This document shows, piece after piece, positions 45,005 through 56,198 of a DNA stretch of 64,000 nt (position 1 is the stretch's first letter; every line of letters starts with the position of its first letter). The stretch lies in the NCBI GenBank assembly GCA_022316685.1, contig JAKJHU010000153.1:1-64000 (forward strand). Direction: 5' to 3'. Below the pieces are notes generated by a model. It had not been told where the DNA came from. It saw only the letters and a list, made by a program, of their open reading frames with translations, and did no database searches. The DNA is from Progne subis subis. Its lineage: Eukaryota > Chordata > Aves > Passeriformes > Hirundinidae. Both the position numbers and the translations under genes were made by a program.

Positions 45005-45850
45005 TTACCTCTTCTTCTTGAAAATAAATTTTTCTACATTTTTGGAATTTTCATATATTTCTTTGGCATTCTCATGTTCGGGTTCTTGACTCTCTATTAC
45101 CATCATTTTGGTCTGTTCTTGACTGGTTGCTTTAGGGATCTGGATACTGGCTTGGACTGTGGAGGTAATTGTTCGAATTAGATATGGGATTAGACAGGGT
45201 AAGAACATTAACCCGGTGATTGAGCAAATTATCATAAACCCAGCTTTCTTCCACCAATCCCCCTTAAATGACCAAAAACTATTCCACCAGTTGGTGTCCA
45301 TTAGAGGAGTCCACTCTTGATTTCCCTCATAGGCTAGCTTTCGGATTTCTTTTGAGATGTTTTTAATTACTGCGCTTTTATCATCAATTTCTAAACAACA
45401 TTCAGACGAATTAAATTTACCACAGATTCCTCCTTCATCTGCTAAAAGGTAGTCTACAGCAAGACGTATTTGGTATATTACAGCTCTTGTTTGTGTTAGT
45501 TGGTCAGTGATGTGGTCTAATGCGAGAGCTGTTCTGTTAGATACCATTTCTAGCACAGCCTGGAGCCTAATGATCCTATTTAACATGTAGATTGGAGTGC
45601 GATACCCCCAGGACCCGTCCTGCGCCCATGTAGCTGGTCCATAGGTTTTAATGATCTCTTCTGGGGTCCATATTTTTCCTTTCCATTTTTGGTCTCCACC
45701 GGTTGTTAGAGTATCTCTTTTCTTTCGTTCGACTTTTCCCAGATTGTCATATACTGGGACTCCTAGGTGTGCTCCTAATCTCTTGGGTAAGAGGAAGAAA
45801 GCTGGCTTTATGATCCCTGTTGTACAGCTTCCCGACCAATCCCCAGGCAA
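45005..45850 (-). pseudogene. env: Provirus D env, surface end and transmembrane subunit
   Basis: A 281-codon open frame. It contains a furin-type cleavage site R-K-K-R (45716-45727), then the transmembrane subunit: a heptad-like helix (LQAVLEMVSNRTALALDHI), a C-x7-C-C loop at 45395-45424, a tryptophan-rich pre-membrane segment, a hydrophobic anchor (IICSITGLMFLPCLIPYL) and a charged tail. The usual gammaretroviral loop is C-x6-C-C, so this one has an extra residue. The region expected to be the fusion peptide after the cleavage site is not clearly hydrophobic. Upstream stops at about 46072 and 45920-45940 separate it from the rest of env. Confidence 0.85.
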
Positions 45851-46073
45851 TTTTGTATAAGCAGTATCCCCACAGATCCAGAACAGGTGATTTGGAGCTT
45901 CCCAGTAATATTCTCTAGTTTTAAAAAAGTTGTTGCCAAAACCGAGACAGTTCTTTTATCCCCCAAAAAGGATTTATAGCTTTGTCAATACATTCATATA
46001 ATTCATACCTCTCATTATAGATACATTTTTCCATGTTCTCAGTTGACCAATACTTGTTAGGCCCTTTGGGAAC

Positions 46074-46742
46074 TCATTTAGCACTTAAGTTTATCACTAT
46101 TATATACCTTTTACACATTAATTTTCCTACACAGGTTTGGTACCTGGTTCCTGTCCTCATGATACATTCTTCCCCAATGATTTTAGATTTGAGATCCCAC
46201 TTCTCTCTTCCCCTTGTTCTTAGACTTTGTGTATTCTGTTCAGTCTGTTTCCATCTTAGAATTTCTAGAGGGCTTAAGATAATTCCTTCCCAGGGCCATA
46301 TTTCAGACATTTGTGTACCTCCACATATCCAGCACTCAGTTAAATTTAATTCTCCACTGATCCTTTCTACTAAGTCAATGAACAGGTTTTTTCCTGATGG
46401 GATGTCTAGGCTTTTTTCAAATTTTGTTGTCAACACTTTTTCTTTTATTATATCCCTCAATCCTTTGTGATCTGCTTCAAAGCATAACCAAGTGTGTCCT
46501 ATAGGACATTCCCCAAACAGGCGCTGTGCATAACTAGCTGTGTTTTTTGTGGTCCAATAAACTTTTCCATCCTCTTGGCAAGTGTTCAACTGGGAGTGGT
46601 CAAAGCAGTTTGGGTTCACGTTAGTATGGACCCTGAATAAGGATCTGAGATCCTCTCCATCGTGCACTGGATGGTAGCAGTTAGCACAGGCTTTTGTTTC
46701 ATAGGTGTGCTTTATGAACATCACCAGTACGATCCCTCCCAA
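46074..46742 (-). pseudogene. env: Provirus D env, surface subunit
   Basis: A 222-codon open frame starting MGGIVLVMFIKHTYETKA, a weak hydrophobic leader, followed by a cysteine-rich surface domain. It holds a C-x2-C motif (CWIC near 46330) of the kind that forms a labile disulfide with the transmembrane subunit in gammaretroviruses, and N-linked glycosylation sites such as NLT. The frame ends at a TAA at 46074, and more stops follow before the transmembrane part. Confidence 0.8.
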
Positions 46743-46862
46743 GAGTCCGGTGTGGGCCGTCCTTCCTGGATCTCTTGCTCCACCCGGCCTTGCCTCTTGG
46801 AGTGGAGAGGTCTCCTAAAGAACCCACTTACATGCTTCCACTTCCCTCCCCTATTAATTTAG

Positions 46863-47400
46863 TTGCCCTTAGAGAATGTTCTGTAGGAGATTTACCCTTT
46901 TTTAAAAACAAACAAACAAACAAACAAACAAAAACTTTATACTCTTTTAATTTTTCTATTACTTAAATTTGTTCAAACTGCTACTTATAGAACTTAACAA
47001 CTTTTAAAATTAACATATAAAAAATCTTAAACTTATTTAAATCACTATTTATAAAACCTAAACAATATTTAAACTTAATAAAAAACCTTTATACTTTTTT
47101 CTATTACTTAAACTTATTTAAGTTGCTATTCATAAATCTTACAATTTAAAAATTATCATTAAAAAAACCCTTAAACTTACTTAAATTCTTACTTATAAAA
47201 AAGACTTAAACTATATGTAAAATTAATACAAAAAAAACTTATACCCTTTTTTAATATATCTATTACTTAAACATATCTAAAATTGCTAATTACAAAAACT
47301 GACTTAGGTTTACAGAAATTAACCCTTATTGTGCTCCCCCCCCCCCCCCCCCCCTTTTTTTTTAAGTTCATTGATTATGGGAGACACAACTGAAACAAAA
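46863..47400. repeat. AT-rich degenerate repeat array between pol and env of provirus D
   Basis: About 450 bp with repeated blocks of the type TATTACTTAAACTTATTTAA and CTATTTATAAAACCTAAAC at irregular spacing of about 70-80 bp. It is preceded by a CAAA microsatellite (46904-46934) and followed by a C-run/T-run (47336-47363). No reading frame. It occupies the interval where the env splice acceptor would lie. Confidence 0.6.
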
Positions 47401-47424
47401 GGTTTTCACAGTCTCTGTTATCTC

Positions 47425-47868
47425 TTATTTCTTTTTAAAGGTTAATTTCAAGTCTTTCGGGTGTGGTGTTACTGTCCACTCGGTTTCATCCGGTGAGGGT
47501 GCTGAACTCGGGTTCTCTCCAGGAGGGGGGACTGGCCCTTTAACTCTGGTGATGTGGGTCCATCCTTTTTCCTTAGTGCGCACTGCGGTGTGAGTTGTTA
47601 ACAGTACTTGGTAGGGACCTTCAAACTTCGGGGTTAGTGGGGTATTAGTCCACGTTTTGATCAATACCCAGTCTCCAGGATTGATATTATGCACATTTGC
47701 ATCCAAAGGGGAAGTTTGAGGAAGATAGCCTTTCTTTCTGAGATTTTCTAGGGTTTGTCCAATGGTTTTTAGATATTTTCTAGTGACTTCCTCTCCTTCC
47801 AGGTAGTCTTTAGAACTATAAGGAGATAACAAAAAGGGAAGCCCAAATAACATTTCATATGGTGACAC
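47425..47868 (-). pseudogene. pol: Provirus D integrase C-terminal domain
   Basis: A 147-codon frame with SPYEMLFGLPF (end of core), a basic linker, and NPGDWVLIKTW...KFEGPYQVLLTTHTAV...WTH, the gammaretroviral GPY/F DNA-binding module. A short tail (about 40 residues) overlaps the pol end. The preceding core between 47869 and 48199 is read in broken frames. Confidence 0.85.
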
Positions 47869-48199
47869 TCCTAGATCTGCTCGTGGCTGTGTTCTGATTC
47901 GTAATAATGCTAGGGGTAAGCATTTAAGTCAGTTTAGTTGAGTTTCTGCTATTAGTTTAGTCAGTACATTTTTAATGGTTTTGTTCATCCTTTCTACTCT
48001 GCCTGAGCTTTGCGGATGCCACGGGGTGTGTAACCTCCATTTTATCCCTAAGGCTTGTGTTACTGTTGTAGAATTTGTGCTGTGAAATGTGGCCCTCTGT
48101 CTGAATCAATATTATTTATCAGCCCATACCGAGGGAGGATATCTTCTAATATTATTTTTGTTACTACTTCTGCTGTTTCCCTTTTTGTAGGGAATGCTT

Positions 48200-49747
48200 C
48201 TACCCAAGGGTAAGGTGATCTACGATCACTAACAGGTGTTTGTAACCTTGAACAGGGGGCATCTCAGTAAAATCAGTTTGCACATTCTGGAAGGGCCTTA
48301 AGGCTAACTCCCTCCCTCCAGGCTCAGTTTTTCTCATAACTTTTTGATTTATTTTCTGACATATTATACATCCCTGAGTAACTGCTTTTGCTAATTTGTG
48401 TACTCCAATACATAGGATTTCCCTTAGGAAATGGTCACATAATCCCTGGGTTCCCCAGTGGGTTAAATTATGTATTTCTGTAAGTATTTTTCTGGCTAGG
48501 GCTTTATTTAAGAATTTCCGTCCGTCAGCTGTTAACCACACTCCGTGTTCCCCCTGGTGTAATCCTAATTCTTTTATTGCTTTCTGCTCTTTTTTACTAA
48601 ACACTTGCTCTATCCCCTCTTCTTCTTTTCTTGGTATTTTCTCCAATTTGAGGATTTTTACTGGTTCTCCTGGTTCTAAAGCTGCCTCTCTGGCTGTTTT
48701 ATCAGCTAACTGGTTTCCCCTTATCTCGGACATGTCTCCCTTTTGATGCCCTTTTATGTGAACTACTGCAATTTCTACTGGTTTTTGTAAAGATTTTAAC
48801 ACTGACTTTATTAATTCTGTGTGTATTAAGTTTTTCCCTTTTGAATTTAAATATCCCCGTCCTTCCCAAATTTTCCCAAATGTGTGCACGATACCAAAGG
48901 CATATCTAGAGTCTGTGTAAATGGTCCCTCGGTCATCTTTAAGTAAGTCTAGCCCTCTCTTTAGTGCATATATTTCACAGCACTGTGCTGACCAATTACT
49001 TGGTAACTTCCCCTTTTCTAAAACTTTCATTTTCTCTCCCTCAATCACAGAGTATCCTGATATTCTTTTCCCTTCCACCACTCGGGATGACCCATCTGTG
49101 AACAAGACTCTCCCATATGGAAGGGGTGTATCCTCTAAATCTTCCCTTACTTTTGTCTGCATATCAATGAGTTCTAGGCAATGGTGTTCTATTTCTTCAG
49201 TGGGCTCGCCAGAGAGAAATTGGGCTGGATTTAAGCTTTTTGATGTTGTTAGTTCTAGGTTATCTGAATTTATCAGTATAATTTCATATTTTAGGATTCT
49301 AGAATCTGTGAGCCACTTTTGAGCTCTTTGACTTAAGATTGTTTTCAAATCATGTGGAGTATGTATCTTTATCTTTCCCTGTAATGTTAACTTTTGAGCC
49401 TCCTCTATTAAAATAGCTGCAGCTGCAACTGCTTGGAGACAAGCCGGCCATCCCCTAGCAACCGGATCTAACAGTTTTGATAAAAATGCTACAGGTTTTT
49501 GGTATCCACCCCATTCTTGGGTTAAAACTCCGTATGCTATCCCTTCCTCAGTGTTTACAAATAGATCAAACTCCTTTTTAAGATCTGGTAAGCTTAAAAC
49601 TGGTGCTGAGGATAATTTCTCTTTTAGATCCTGTAGCTGCCTCTCGTCACTCTCTGTCCAATTCATTGGTTCCTGGTCTATTAATTTATCATAAAGAAAT
49701 TTGACCCCTTGAGTGTACTTATCTATCCAGTGCTTGCAGTATCCCAA
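48200..49747 (-). pseudogene. pol: Provirus D RT thumb, RNase H and integrase N-terminus, 515 codons
   Basis: The longest open frame in provirus D. Residues 1-170 are RT thumb/connection. About 210-350 is RNase H with all acidic positions (LFTDGSSR, CEIYALKRG, IYTDSRYAFG, NQLADKTAR). From about 400 the integrase zinc domain (HNLTH and CIIC) and the first catalytic aspartate (VQTDFTEMP) are visible. It starts after a roughly 10-nt deletion near 49770, seen by comparison with provirus E, that breaks the link to the RT palm. Confidence 0.9.
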
Positions 49748-49911
49748 CAGGCCTAGAAGTTTCCTCTTAGTTTTGGAGGTGATATTGACACTATTCCTGA
49801 AATTCTTGCAGGGCTTAACTTTTTACTCCCCTTTCCGATTATGTGTCCTAAATAAGTGACTTCAGTTTCTACAAACTGTAGTTTACTTTGAGATACTTTT
49901 AACCCCTTTTC

Positions 49912-50610
49912 TCAAAGAAAGTTTAGAAGTTGTATACTTACATCTTTAACTTCTTTCTCTGTCTCCCCTGATATTAATAAATCATCCACGTATTGCAAAA
50001 TTTGAACTCCTTCTTTGGGACTAAACTGTTCTAATAATGTTTCTAGGGCCTGTCCAAATATATTTGGCGATTCCGTATACCCCTGTGGTAACCGGGTCCA
50101 CCTTAGCTGTTGTTTTCTTCCCCTGTCTGGATGTTCCCATTCAAAGGCGAACCAATCCCTACACTCTTCTGCTAGGGGACATGCCCAAAAAGCATCCTTT
50201 AAGTCTATCACTGTGAACCAGGTATGCTCTCTTGGAATTTTACACAGCAAGGTATAGGGGTTAGGTACTACTGGGTGTCGAGCAATAGTTCTTTTATTTA
50301 TTTCTCTCAAATCCTGGACTAATCTAAACTTTCCCTCATCTTTCTTTATGGCTAATATAGGGGTGTTATGAGGGGACATACAGGGTTCTAGGATATTTTC
50401 TTTTAAAAGATGCTCAATTACTGAAGCTAGCCCCTTCTTTCCTTCTGGTGACATTGGGTATTGCTTAACTCTGATGGCAGGGGTATCTTTTTGCATTTCT
50501 ATCTTAATGGGAGGGATATCTAAACACCCATATTTTCCCTCTGTAGCCCACACTTCTGGATTTATCTCTTGTATAGCCCCTTGGGTCAGTTTCAAGATAT
50601 GCACGACCAT
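49912..50610 (-). pseudogene. pol: Provirus D RT fingers and palm
   Basis: A 232-codon frame with VKQYPMSPEG, LVQDLREIN, VIDLKDAFW, LPQGYTESP and the catalytic YVDD at 49981-49992. It stops at a TGA after LLNFL, where provirus E has GGA. Upstream it is out of frame with protease because of a one-base change near 50645 that provirus E shares. Confidence 0.9.
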
Positions 50611-50644
50611 TTTTCCATCTTTAGGGATAACTCCTACCCCGAGC

Positions 50645-50968
50645 TTGCACTTGTAAGTCTCTGCCTAGTAAATTGGTTTCTGTATGTGGTAAATAAAGAA
50701 AATCAGCTACACAGTGCTTTGAGTTCCCTTTAATCTCTACTCCTTCAACTATTAATGCTCAAAAGGGCCTCCCTTCAGCCCCTAACACTTCACAAGTTTT
50801 TGTCCCGATTGTTACCCCTGTTGGTAATTTCCTTAAACTCGACCTATCAGCTCCTGTGTCTACTAAGAATTCATATTCTTCACTTTGGGGACCCACATCA
50901 AAGTTTACTAGAGGCTCATCTTGTTGTTCTATTGGGTCCCCTATTTTATAGAGCCTCTGACACCCCTA
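50645..50968 (-). pseudogene. pro: Provirus D protease with in-frame UGA
   Basis: Follows the gag amber codon (50966-50968) in the same frame. The active site D-T-G-A-D is intact at 50852-50860. A TGA at 50759-50761 cuts the domain about two thirds through, and the frame changes by one base near 50645 before RT. Both defects are also present in provirus E. Confidence 0.85.
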
Positions 50969-52021
50969 ATCCTCCCCTTTCAGCACCCTCTCCAGGGCAT
51001 CTTGCTCCCTTGCAATAGCTTCATCAAGTGATAATTTCTTACAATCCCTTTTTAAATGCCCTATTTCACCACAGTAATAACAAGTTCTATTCTCTCCTGG
51101 GTTACTTCTTTTTAAATTTACCCACGGTGGTACTAAGGGTGACTTTGGTTCTTTAAATGAGGGTCTTGGTCCTCCCTCACTAGATTTCAAGGAGGAGTTT
51201 CTCTGGTTTTCTGCTACTCCAGTACTTTCTCTTACTACAGCTACCATAATGCGAGCCTTGGCTCTAGCTTTTTCTTCTTCTCTCCTCAAGTAAACTTTTA
51301 AGGCTTCTTTTAATAATTCATTAATACTTTTCTCCTGCCAATCTTCAATTTTTTCTAATTTTCTCCGTATATCTGGCCATGACTTTGTTACAAACTGCAC
51401 TTTTAGAATTACTTGTCCCTCAGGACTATCAGGGTCTATGCTTGAATATAATTGAAAATTTCTTTTTAATCGATTTAGCCAAGTGGCAGGAGTCTCATCT
51501 TTTTCTTGGGACCCATCAAAAGCTAATTTAGTATTATTCCCTCTGGGGACAGATTCTCTTATGCCTCTTACTATCAAGGACCTATAGTCTCTCATATTTT
51601 GTCTTTCTTCTTCTCGATTTGGGTCCCACCCTGGGTCAGCTATCGGTAATTTATGATCTCCAGGTGGCCCCAACCTATTTTCCCTTTCCCAGATTCTGAT
51701 ACTTGCTGTTCTAATCATTCGTATTTCCTCAGGGGAGAACAAGATGTTTAATATAGAATTCAACTCTCCCCATGTATAAACATTGGGCCCAAGGAATTGG
51801 TCTACCTGTGTGGCAATACCTATGGGATCTTCAACTAAATTTCCTAGCTCTTTTTTAAATCCTCTTACTTCAGAGGCTGTTAATGGGGCATTTACAAATC
51901 CCACTCCTCCAATTACTCCTCCCATAGGCACTTCCCTGAGGGGAAAAAGTCTTTCTGGCTTTAAGGCTTTTGACCTGGTGTTACAATAGGGTCCCTTACT
52001 CTCATTAATAACTGATAACAC
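50966..52021 (-). pseudogene. gag: Provirus D gag, capsid and nucleocapsid
   Basis: A 351-codon frame covering capsid (LFPLREVPMGG...FKKELGNLV...QVDQFLG), the major-homology-type block around WLNRLKRNFQLYSS, a basic helix and one CCHC zinc knuckle (51041-51082). It ends in TAG with protease following in frame, as in gammaretroviral readthrough. Confidence 0.9.
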
Positions 52022-52898
52022 TGTCTGGGTTAGGAATTCCTGGGGATTTCCAGGAGAACGGGATGACTCACGGGAGTCTGTTGGGGTTTTGGTTAACTCC
52101 CAGTTAGGGGGTAGCAGGGGAATTGCTGTAGGTGAGGGGGAGGTAGTAAAATCTGTAGGGGGAGAAACAGAGGATGGTACTGTGGGAGAAAGGGGGGCTA
52201 GGGAAGAGGTTGTGTTTGGGAAACTGAAGGGGTCATAACTGGGGCTAAAGAACTTTGACTATTGGAAGGCGGTGGCAAAGGGGCTGTTGGGAGAGAAGGG
52301 GGAGAAGGTACTAAGGACTGGGGAGGAGAGGTGTTAAGGAGAGGTGATGATGGAACAACTGGGGGAAGAGGAGGAGAGGGTTCTGAAGGAGTTTGAGTTT
52401 GACTCGGAGAAGTCAGTAGGGGAACTGGGACAGGATTTTGAGGGACTTGGGGCACCTCTGGGTAAATGGAGGGGGTAAATGGTCTAGAGGGTCCCATCTT
52501 TGATTAGTTTCTTTTCTTTCCTCTTTCTGTTCCTTTCTTTCACACTTTTCTTTTTAATTTACAGACTTTTATATTCTCTTTACTGGTGGCTCTCTTTTGC
52601 CAACAAGCAGCATAAGCTAACTGGTTTACGTCTGGATCTTCCTGAGTTCTTAGGTACTGGTTTAACTGATAGCACATCCACTCATCATGTGTTCCAAACC
52701 ATGGCCACTCTCCTGGTAATTTTAATTTTGGCCAGACTTCTGTGCAATAAAACACCATCTTAACCTGATCTAGTCCTTTTGTGGCCTCTAAGCATCCAAT
52801 TTAGCTAAAAGTTGTTCTAAGGGACTACCAGGTGGAATACTCTTCACTTTGTTATTTTCCTTTTGGGATTTCTTCTTTTTACTAGTACATTGTCCCAT
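52022..52898 (-). pseudogene. gag: Provirus D gag, matrix and proline-rich part
   Basis: The start ATG is at 52896-52898, encoding MGQCTSKKKK, a myristoylation-type N-terminus with a basic patch. A one-base loss near 52785 (relative to provirus E) leads to an early TAG. Further pieces are 52540-52758 (matrix core, WPKLKLPGEWPWFGTHDEW) and 52198-52497 (proline-rich p12-like region) in different frames. Confidence 0.8.
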
Positions 52899-54266
52899 TT
52901 TCTTTAAACTGAAAAAAATTTCAAAGGTGCTCTCTACTGACTGGCAACACAGGTTTTTTCAAGCAAAAAAAAATTCTTCAGCTTTTCTCCCTTTACTTCA
53001 AATCTCTTGACTTAATTCTTGAACACTTCAACAAAAAACTTCTAAACTTTATGCTTTTCTACTCTTTCCTACACTTTTGCTTTCATTAGGGAACAAACTC
53101 TCTCTTTCTACTCACTTTCCCCAAGCTTCCTCACTTTCTTGGACGCTCACACTTTACTTACACCAGGGGCTCAGACTCTCCTCTGACCCCTTTGAGGTGA
53201 GTCCTAATGACCTCACCCCTTACGTACCCCCACGCCTTGCCTCACCCCTGAGACTCTGGACACGCTTTGCGGCGCACGACAGGGTCCCTAGTACTGGCAT
53301 CCCCTTCCGGGCCTCAGGGCCTTCCCACGCCTTAGCCCCCACCGGGCCGGACACCTTCAGTTCGAACCCCAGACTAGACTGCACTGTCACTAGTACTGTT
53401 CCCCTCTTCACTTTTTGAAACGGCGGTAAGAGGTTAAGACTCCGTACGGGCTACCTGGGGGGTATCCCTTCCTTGTTTCCAAGGATCAACCCCAGCAGGG
53501 CCCGACCCCTTTGCCTTCCACCAGGACTGGCTTGACTACTTCTCCCCAGCGAAGCAGCCTCGGCAAGAGGGATGAGTGCGTGTGTGCAGGATGCCCGCCT
53601 TGCCTCCAAGCTGAGTCCCCACCCCGGTGTCCTCGGGCTATGGGTTTACGGCCTCCTCCCTGAGACCGCGGCAGCACACCCTCTCCGGTGCGTCTGGCTC
53701 AGTCCTGGGAAGCAGGGACTCTCATGAGCTCTCGGCACCCGCAGTGTCTGGGGACACCCTGTCAACCCTGGTACGGTTTTCCCGCCCCTCCAGGGACTCT
53801 AAACCCTCCTAGGCTACTCTAGCCTTTAAGGGGGGGGACTTGCTCCCAATGCGTGCCACTCACACTCTGTTTTCCCCTGCATGCCCAGGGGAGGGGCTCT
53901 TCTGCCCCTAATGCGTGCCACTCACACTTTGTTTTCCCCTGCACGCCCAGGGGGAGGTCTTTCTGCCCCTAAGGAGACGCCTCACTCATTATTCTCTCGC
54001 TTCCCCCTTTTCCTGGCCGGCCCCCTCGCGGGAGTTCCGAAACCGCAGTACCGAGGGGTCCACACTCAGTTCCGGGGGTCCGAGCTGCCGGCCCCCGACT
54101 CTCTCACACTCCCACTGCACTCTCCTTTACCCGCCGCCGGAATGCTCACCCTCCGGCGCTCCTCCTCGTTGCTGGTCCCAGGCTGCTCCCGCTTGTCCAG
54201 CTGTCCTGGAGGTCCGAAGGGCGAGCGGCCGTCCCGTCCTCGGTCCCTCTTCAGGCGTGGCCAGAT
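52899..54266 (-). other. Provirus D 5' leader, about 1.37 kb
   Basis: The GC-rich stretch between primer site and gag ATG is long for a gammaretrovirus. It is homologous along its length to 58283-59631 in provirus E. It should hold splice donor and packaging signals, which I did not pinpoint. An antisense frame (53881-54549, 222 codons) runs from here into the LTR. Confidence 0.75.
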
Positions 54267-54284
54267 CCCGTGGACGAGCCCCCA
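54267..54284 (-). promoter_or_regulatory. Provirus D primer binding site, tRNA-Pro-like
   Basis: The minus strand reads TGGGGGCTCGTCCACGGGAT after the LTR and a 5-nt spacer. The tRNA-Pro site of murine leukaemia-type viruses is the same except for the two extra bases AC after position 13. Provirus E has the identical variant. Confidence 0.8.
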
Positions 54285-54289
54285 AAAAT

Positions 54290-54900
54290 TGTTCTGGAAA
54301 AAAAGAGAGAGAGAGAGACTTGCTGTTTTTGTATGTTTCTTTATTATCAAGCTTGGCCTTGGGGGAGAGCTTGCTTGCTCCCTTGGCAACGCGGAGGAGG
54401 AGGAGGTACACACAGCTTCGCTTCACAGCAAAGCTGGGGACTCCCACCTCCCCTCACGGGCTTTTTCCCCTTGCCGGGGAGTCCGTTTCGCGTCGCTGAT
54501 CAGGGGTCGTCCAGCGATGGGGGACTCCTTCTCAGGTCATGGTGACTAAATAAAGCTGCTTCGGCGGACCCCCGTACTTCTTGCACTAGTCTAAAATGTG
54601 ACTACAGTCCTGGATTTTACTTTGGTTCCCTGCTTTTAGAGTCTCTTGTTCTTGAGTTGTTCCCAGAATCCAGTGTTCTTTTTATTTGCATATTCAGACA
54701 GTATCTGGCAAATGGGAGCAGAGATACAGGTAATAAGGTGAATTTTTAATTAACAAACAAGTAAATAAGGTGATAAATTAGTATTAAAACAGGAATAAGG
54801 CAAATTCTTTATACAGAACTAGCATTAACAATCTTAATGGAATTACTTAACAATTAAGTAACTAAAACATAGATTATTGGAATAGAATTTATTTATAACA
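54290..54900 (-). repeat. Provirus D 5' LTR
   Basis: 611 bp, partner of 44352-44957. On the minus strand it starts TGTTATAAATAAATTC and ends TTCCAGAACA. Its outer edge abuts GTAAT (54901-54905). Confidence 0.95.
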
Positions 54901-54905
54901 GTAAT

Positions 54906-55250
54906 GGTAAAGGATCCAGCAACCAGTGAAACAGAGGGTCCTCATGATCTGATCATCTGGGGTCGTGAGTACGCCTGTGTGTCCACTCCCTCAGGTCTCA
55001 AGTGGGTGAAACCTTTCATCCCTAAAAGTGCAAAGCCACCTGCAGAAGCCCCACAAGTGGTCAGCGCTGCCTGGAGAAGGAGAAAGTGCCACTCTCCTTC
55101 TAATTATCCTTTTTCCCTTAACAGTGTTTTTTCTGAACAAATTGTTTGCACTGGATGTCATTCTTTTATTTTTCAGCTTTAGAGGTACTCAAGATCCAAA
55201 CTCTGAGCATGTCCCATGGACTGAGCCTTCCTCCTCCTAAATTTCATAAG
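54906..55250 (+). pseudogene. pol: Provirus C integrase C-terminus, displaced by provirus D
   Basis: A 92-codon frame (from 54904) continues the class II integrase from 44346 with VKDPATSETEGPHDLIIWGR and YACVSTPSGLKWV, the C-terminal DNA-binding domain of betaretrovirus-like integrases. The codon phase matches across the insertion when one GTAAT copy is counted. No env follows; the text passes into the polypurine tract at 55247-55261. Confidence 0.85.
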
Positions 55251-55261
55251 AAAGGGGTAGA
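55247..55261 (+). promoter_or_regulatory. Provirus C polypurine tract
   Basis: AAGAAAGGGGTAGA precedes the 3' LTR start at 55262. Confidence 0.75.
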
Positions 55262-55628
55262 TGTTGCTGTGTATTATTTGGTTTCATATTGTATTTCTTT
55301 TTTATATTGGGTTTTATAATGGTTTGTTCCATACCCCCCCTATTTCCCTACAAAATGTACTATCCTGAAGTTTGTCCCTGCCCATCTCCCACACTGTTCC
55401 CTTCCTGGAATGTAATCCAACCCTGTTCCATTCTCACCTTATCCCTGATTGGGTAGTGGCTTGTCCCCTCCCAGAGCCCCCTTCCCTAGTTATAAGTCAC
55501 AGACCATGAAGTGTGCCTCTTCTTGGTTCGGGCAGTAGGATGGGGCTCATGATTCAGTGTAGGTCTGGGGCAGGAACACAGAAGAAAGACTGAATAAAGC
55601 CCTGGTTTCACTCCCCAGATCAAGTGCA
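55262..55628 (+). repeat. Provirus C 3' LTR
   Basis: 367 bp starting TGTTGCTGTGTATTATTTGG and ending AGATCAAGTGCA, with a TATA-like TAGTTATAAG near 55488 and AATAAA near 55593. Homology with the inverted copy at 55823-56198 ends at the same GTGCA, which defines the edge. Confidence 0.8.
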
Positions 55629-55822
55629 AGACCTCCTTCCTCTGCCGTTGACAGGGTCTCGCTCTCTCGTGCTAAGGGAAAGGTTCTTGGCCGCCTCCTG
55701 GGTTTTGGGACCCTGAGGAAACTCCTAACTGCAGTTTGTCTGTCGACCTAGCCGGGGCAAGAATGGAGCGGGAGCTCCGTGAGAGAGACAAGCCACAGGT
55801 GGTGGGTTTTTTGGGGGCTTTT

Positions 55823-56198
55823 TGCACTTGATCTGGGGAGAGAAACCAAGGCTTTATTCATTCATTCATTCGGTATTCCTGCCCCAGACCTAGCCTGGGT
55901 CACAAGCCCCCTCCTACTGCCCAAACCAAGAGCACCTAGGCTGCATGGTCTGGGACTTATATCCAGGTAAGGGGCTGGAGGCAGGGACAAGCCACTACCA
56001 GTCAGGGATAAAGTGGGAGTGGAACAGGGTTGGATTACATTCCAGGAAGGGCACAGTGTGGGAGATGGGCTGGGGGAAGGGCAGGGACAAACTTCAGGAT
56101 AGTACATTTTCTAGGGGAACAAGGGGTATGGAACAAACCATTATAAAACCCAATATAAAAATGAAATACAATATGAAACCAAATAACACACAGCAGCA
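55823..56198 (-). repeat. Inverted LTR of the provirus C family
   Basis: 376 bp; minus-strand start TGCTGCTGTGTGTTATTTGG and end AGATCAAGTGCA, clearly homologous to 55262-55628 with scattered changes and a TTCA microsatellite near 55856. Only 194 bp separate the two LTRs. Neither a primer site nor a target duplication is seen next to it, so it is probably a solo LTR or the edge of a rearranged element. Confidence 0.75.

Larger units (their letters stand above)
44347..54905 (-). mobile_element. Provirus D: full-length gammaretrovirus-like ERV inside provirus C
   Basis: 10.5 kb on the minus strand: 5' LTR (54290-54900), tRNA-Pro-like primer site, long leader, gag, pro-pol, env, polypurine tract, 3' LTR (44352-44957). 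It is flanked by the 5-bp duplication GTAAT (44347-44351 and 54901-54905). Removing it rejoins provirus C integrase in frame. By eye the LTRs differ at roughly 20-25 of 608 positions. All genes are broken, with some lesions shared with provirus E (see findings). Confidence 0.95.
40105..55628 (+). mobile_element. Provirus C: class II ERV split by two later insertions
   Basis: Plus-strand betaretrovirus-like (ERVK group) remnant. Its parts are: 40105-42648 (gag/pro end, RT, start of RNase H), 43308-44351 (rest of RNase H, most of integrase), 54906-55250 (integrase C-terminus), PPT and 3' LTR (55262-55628). It is interrupted by a solo LTR (42649-43302, duplication GTCAG) and by provirus D (44352-54900, duplication GTAAT). 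In both places the pol frame resumes exactly after removing the insert and one duplication copy. The 5' end and 5' LTR are missing; env is absent. Confidence 0.85.
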
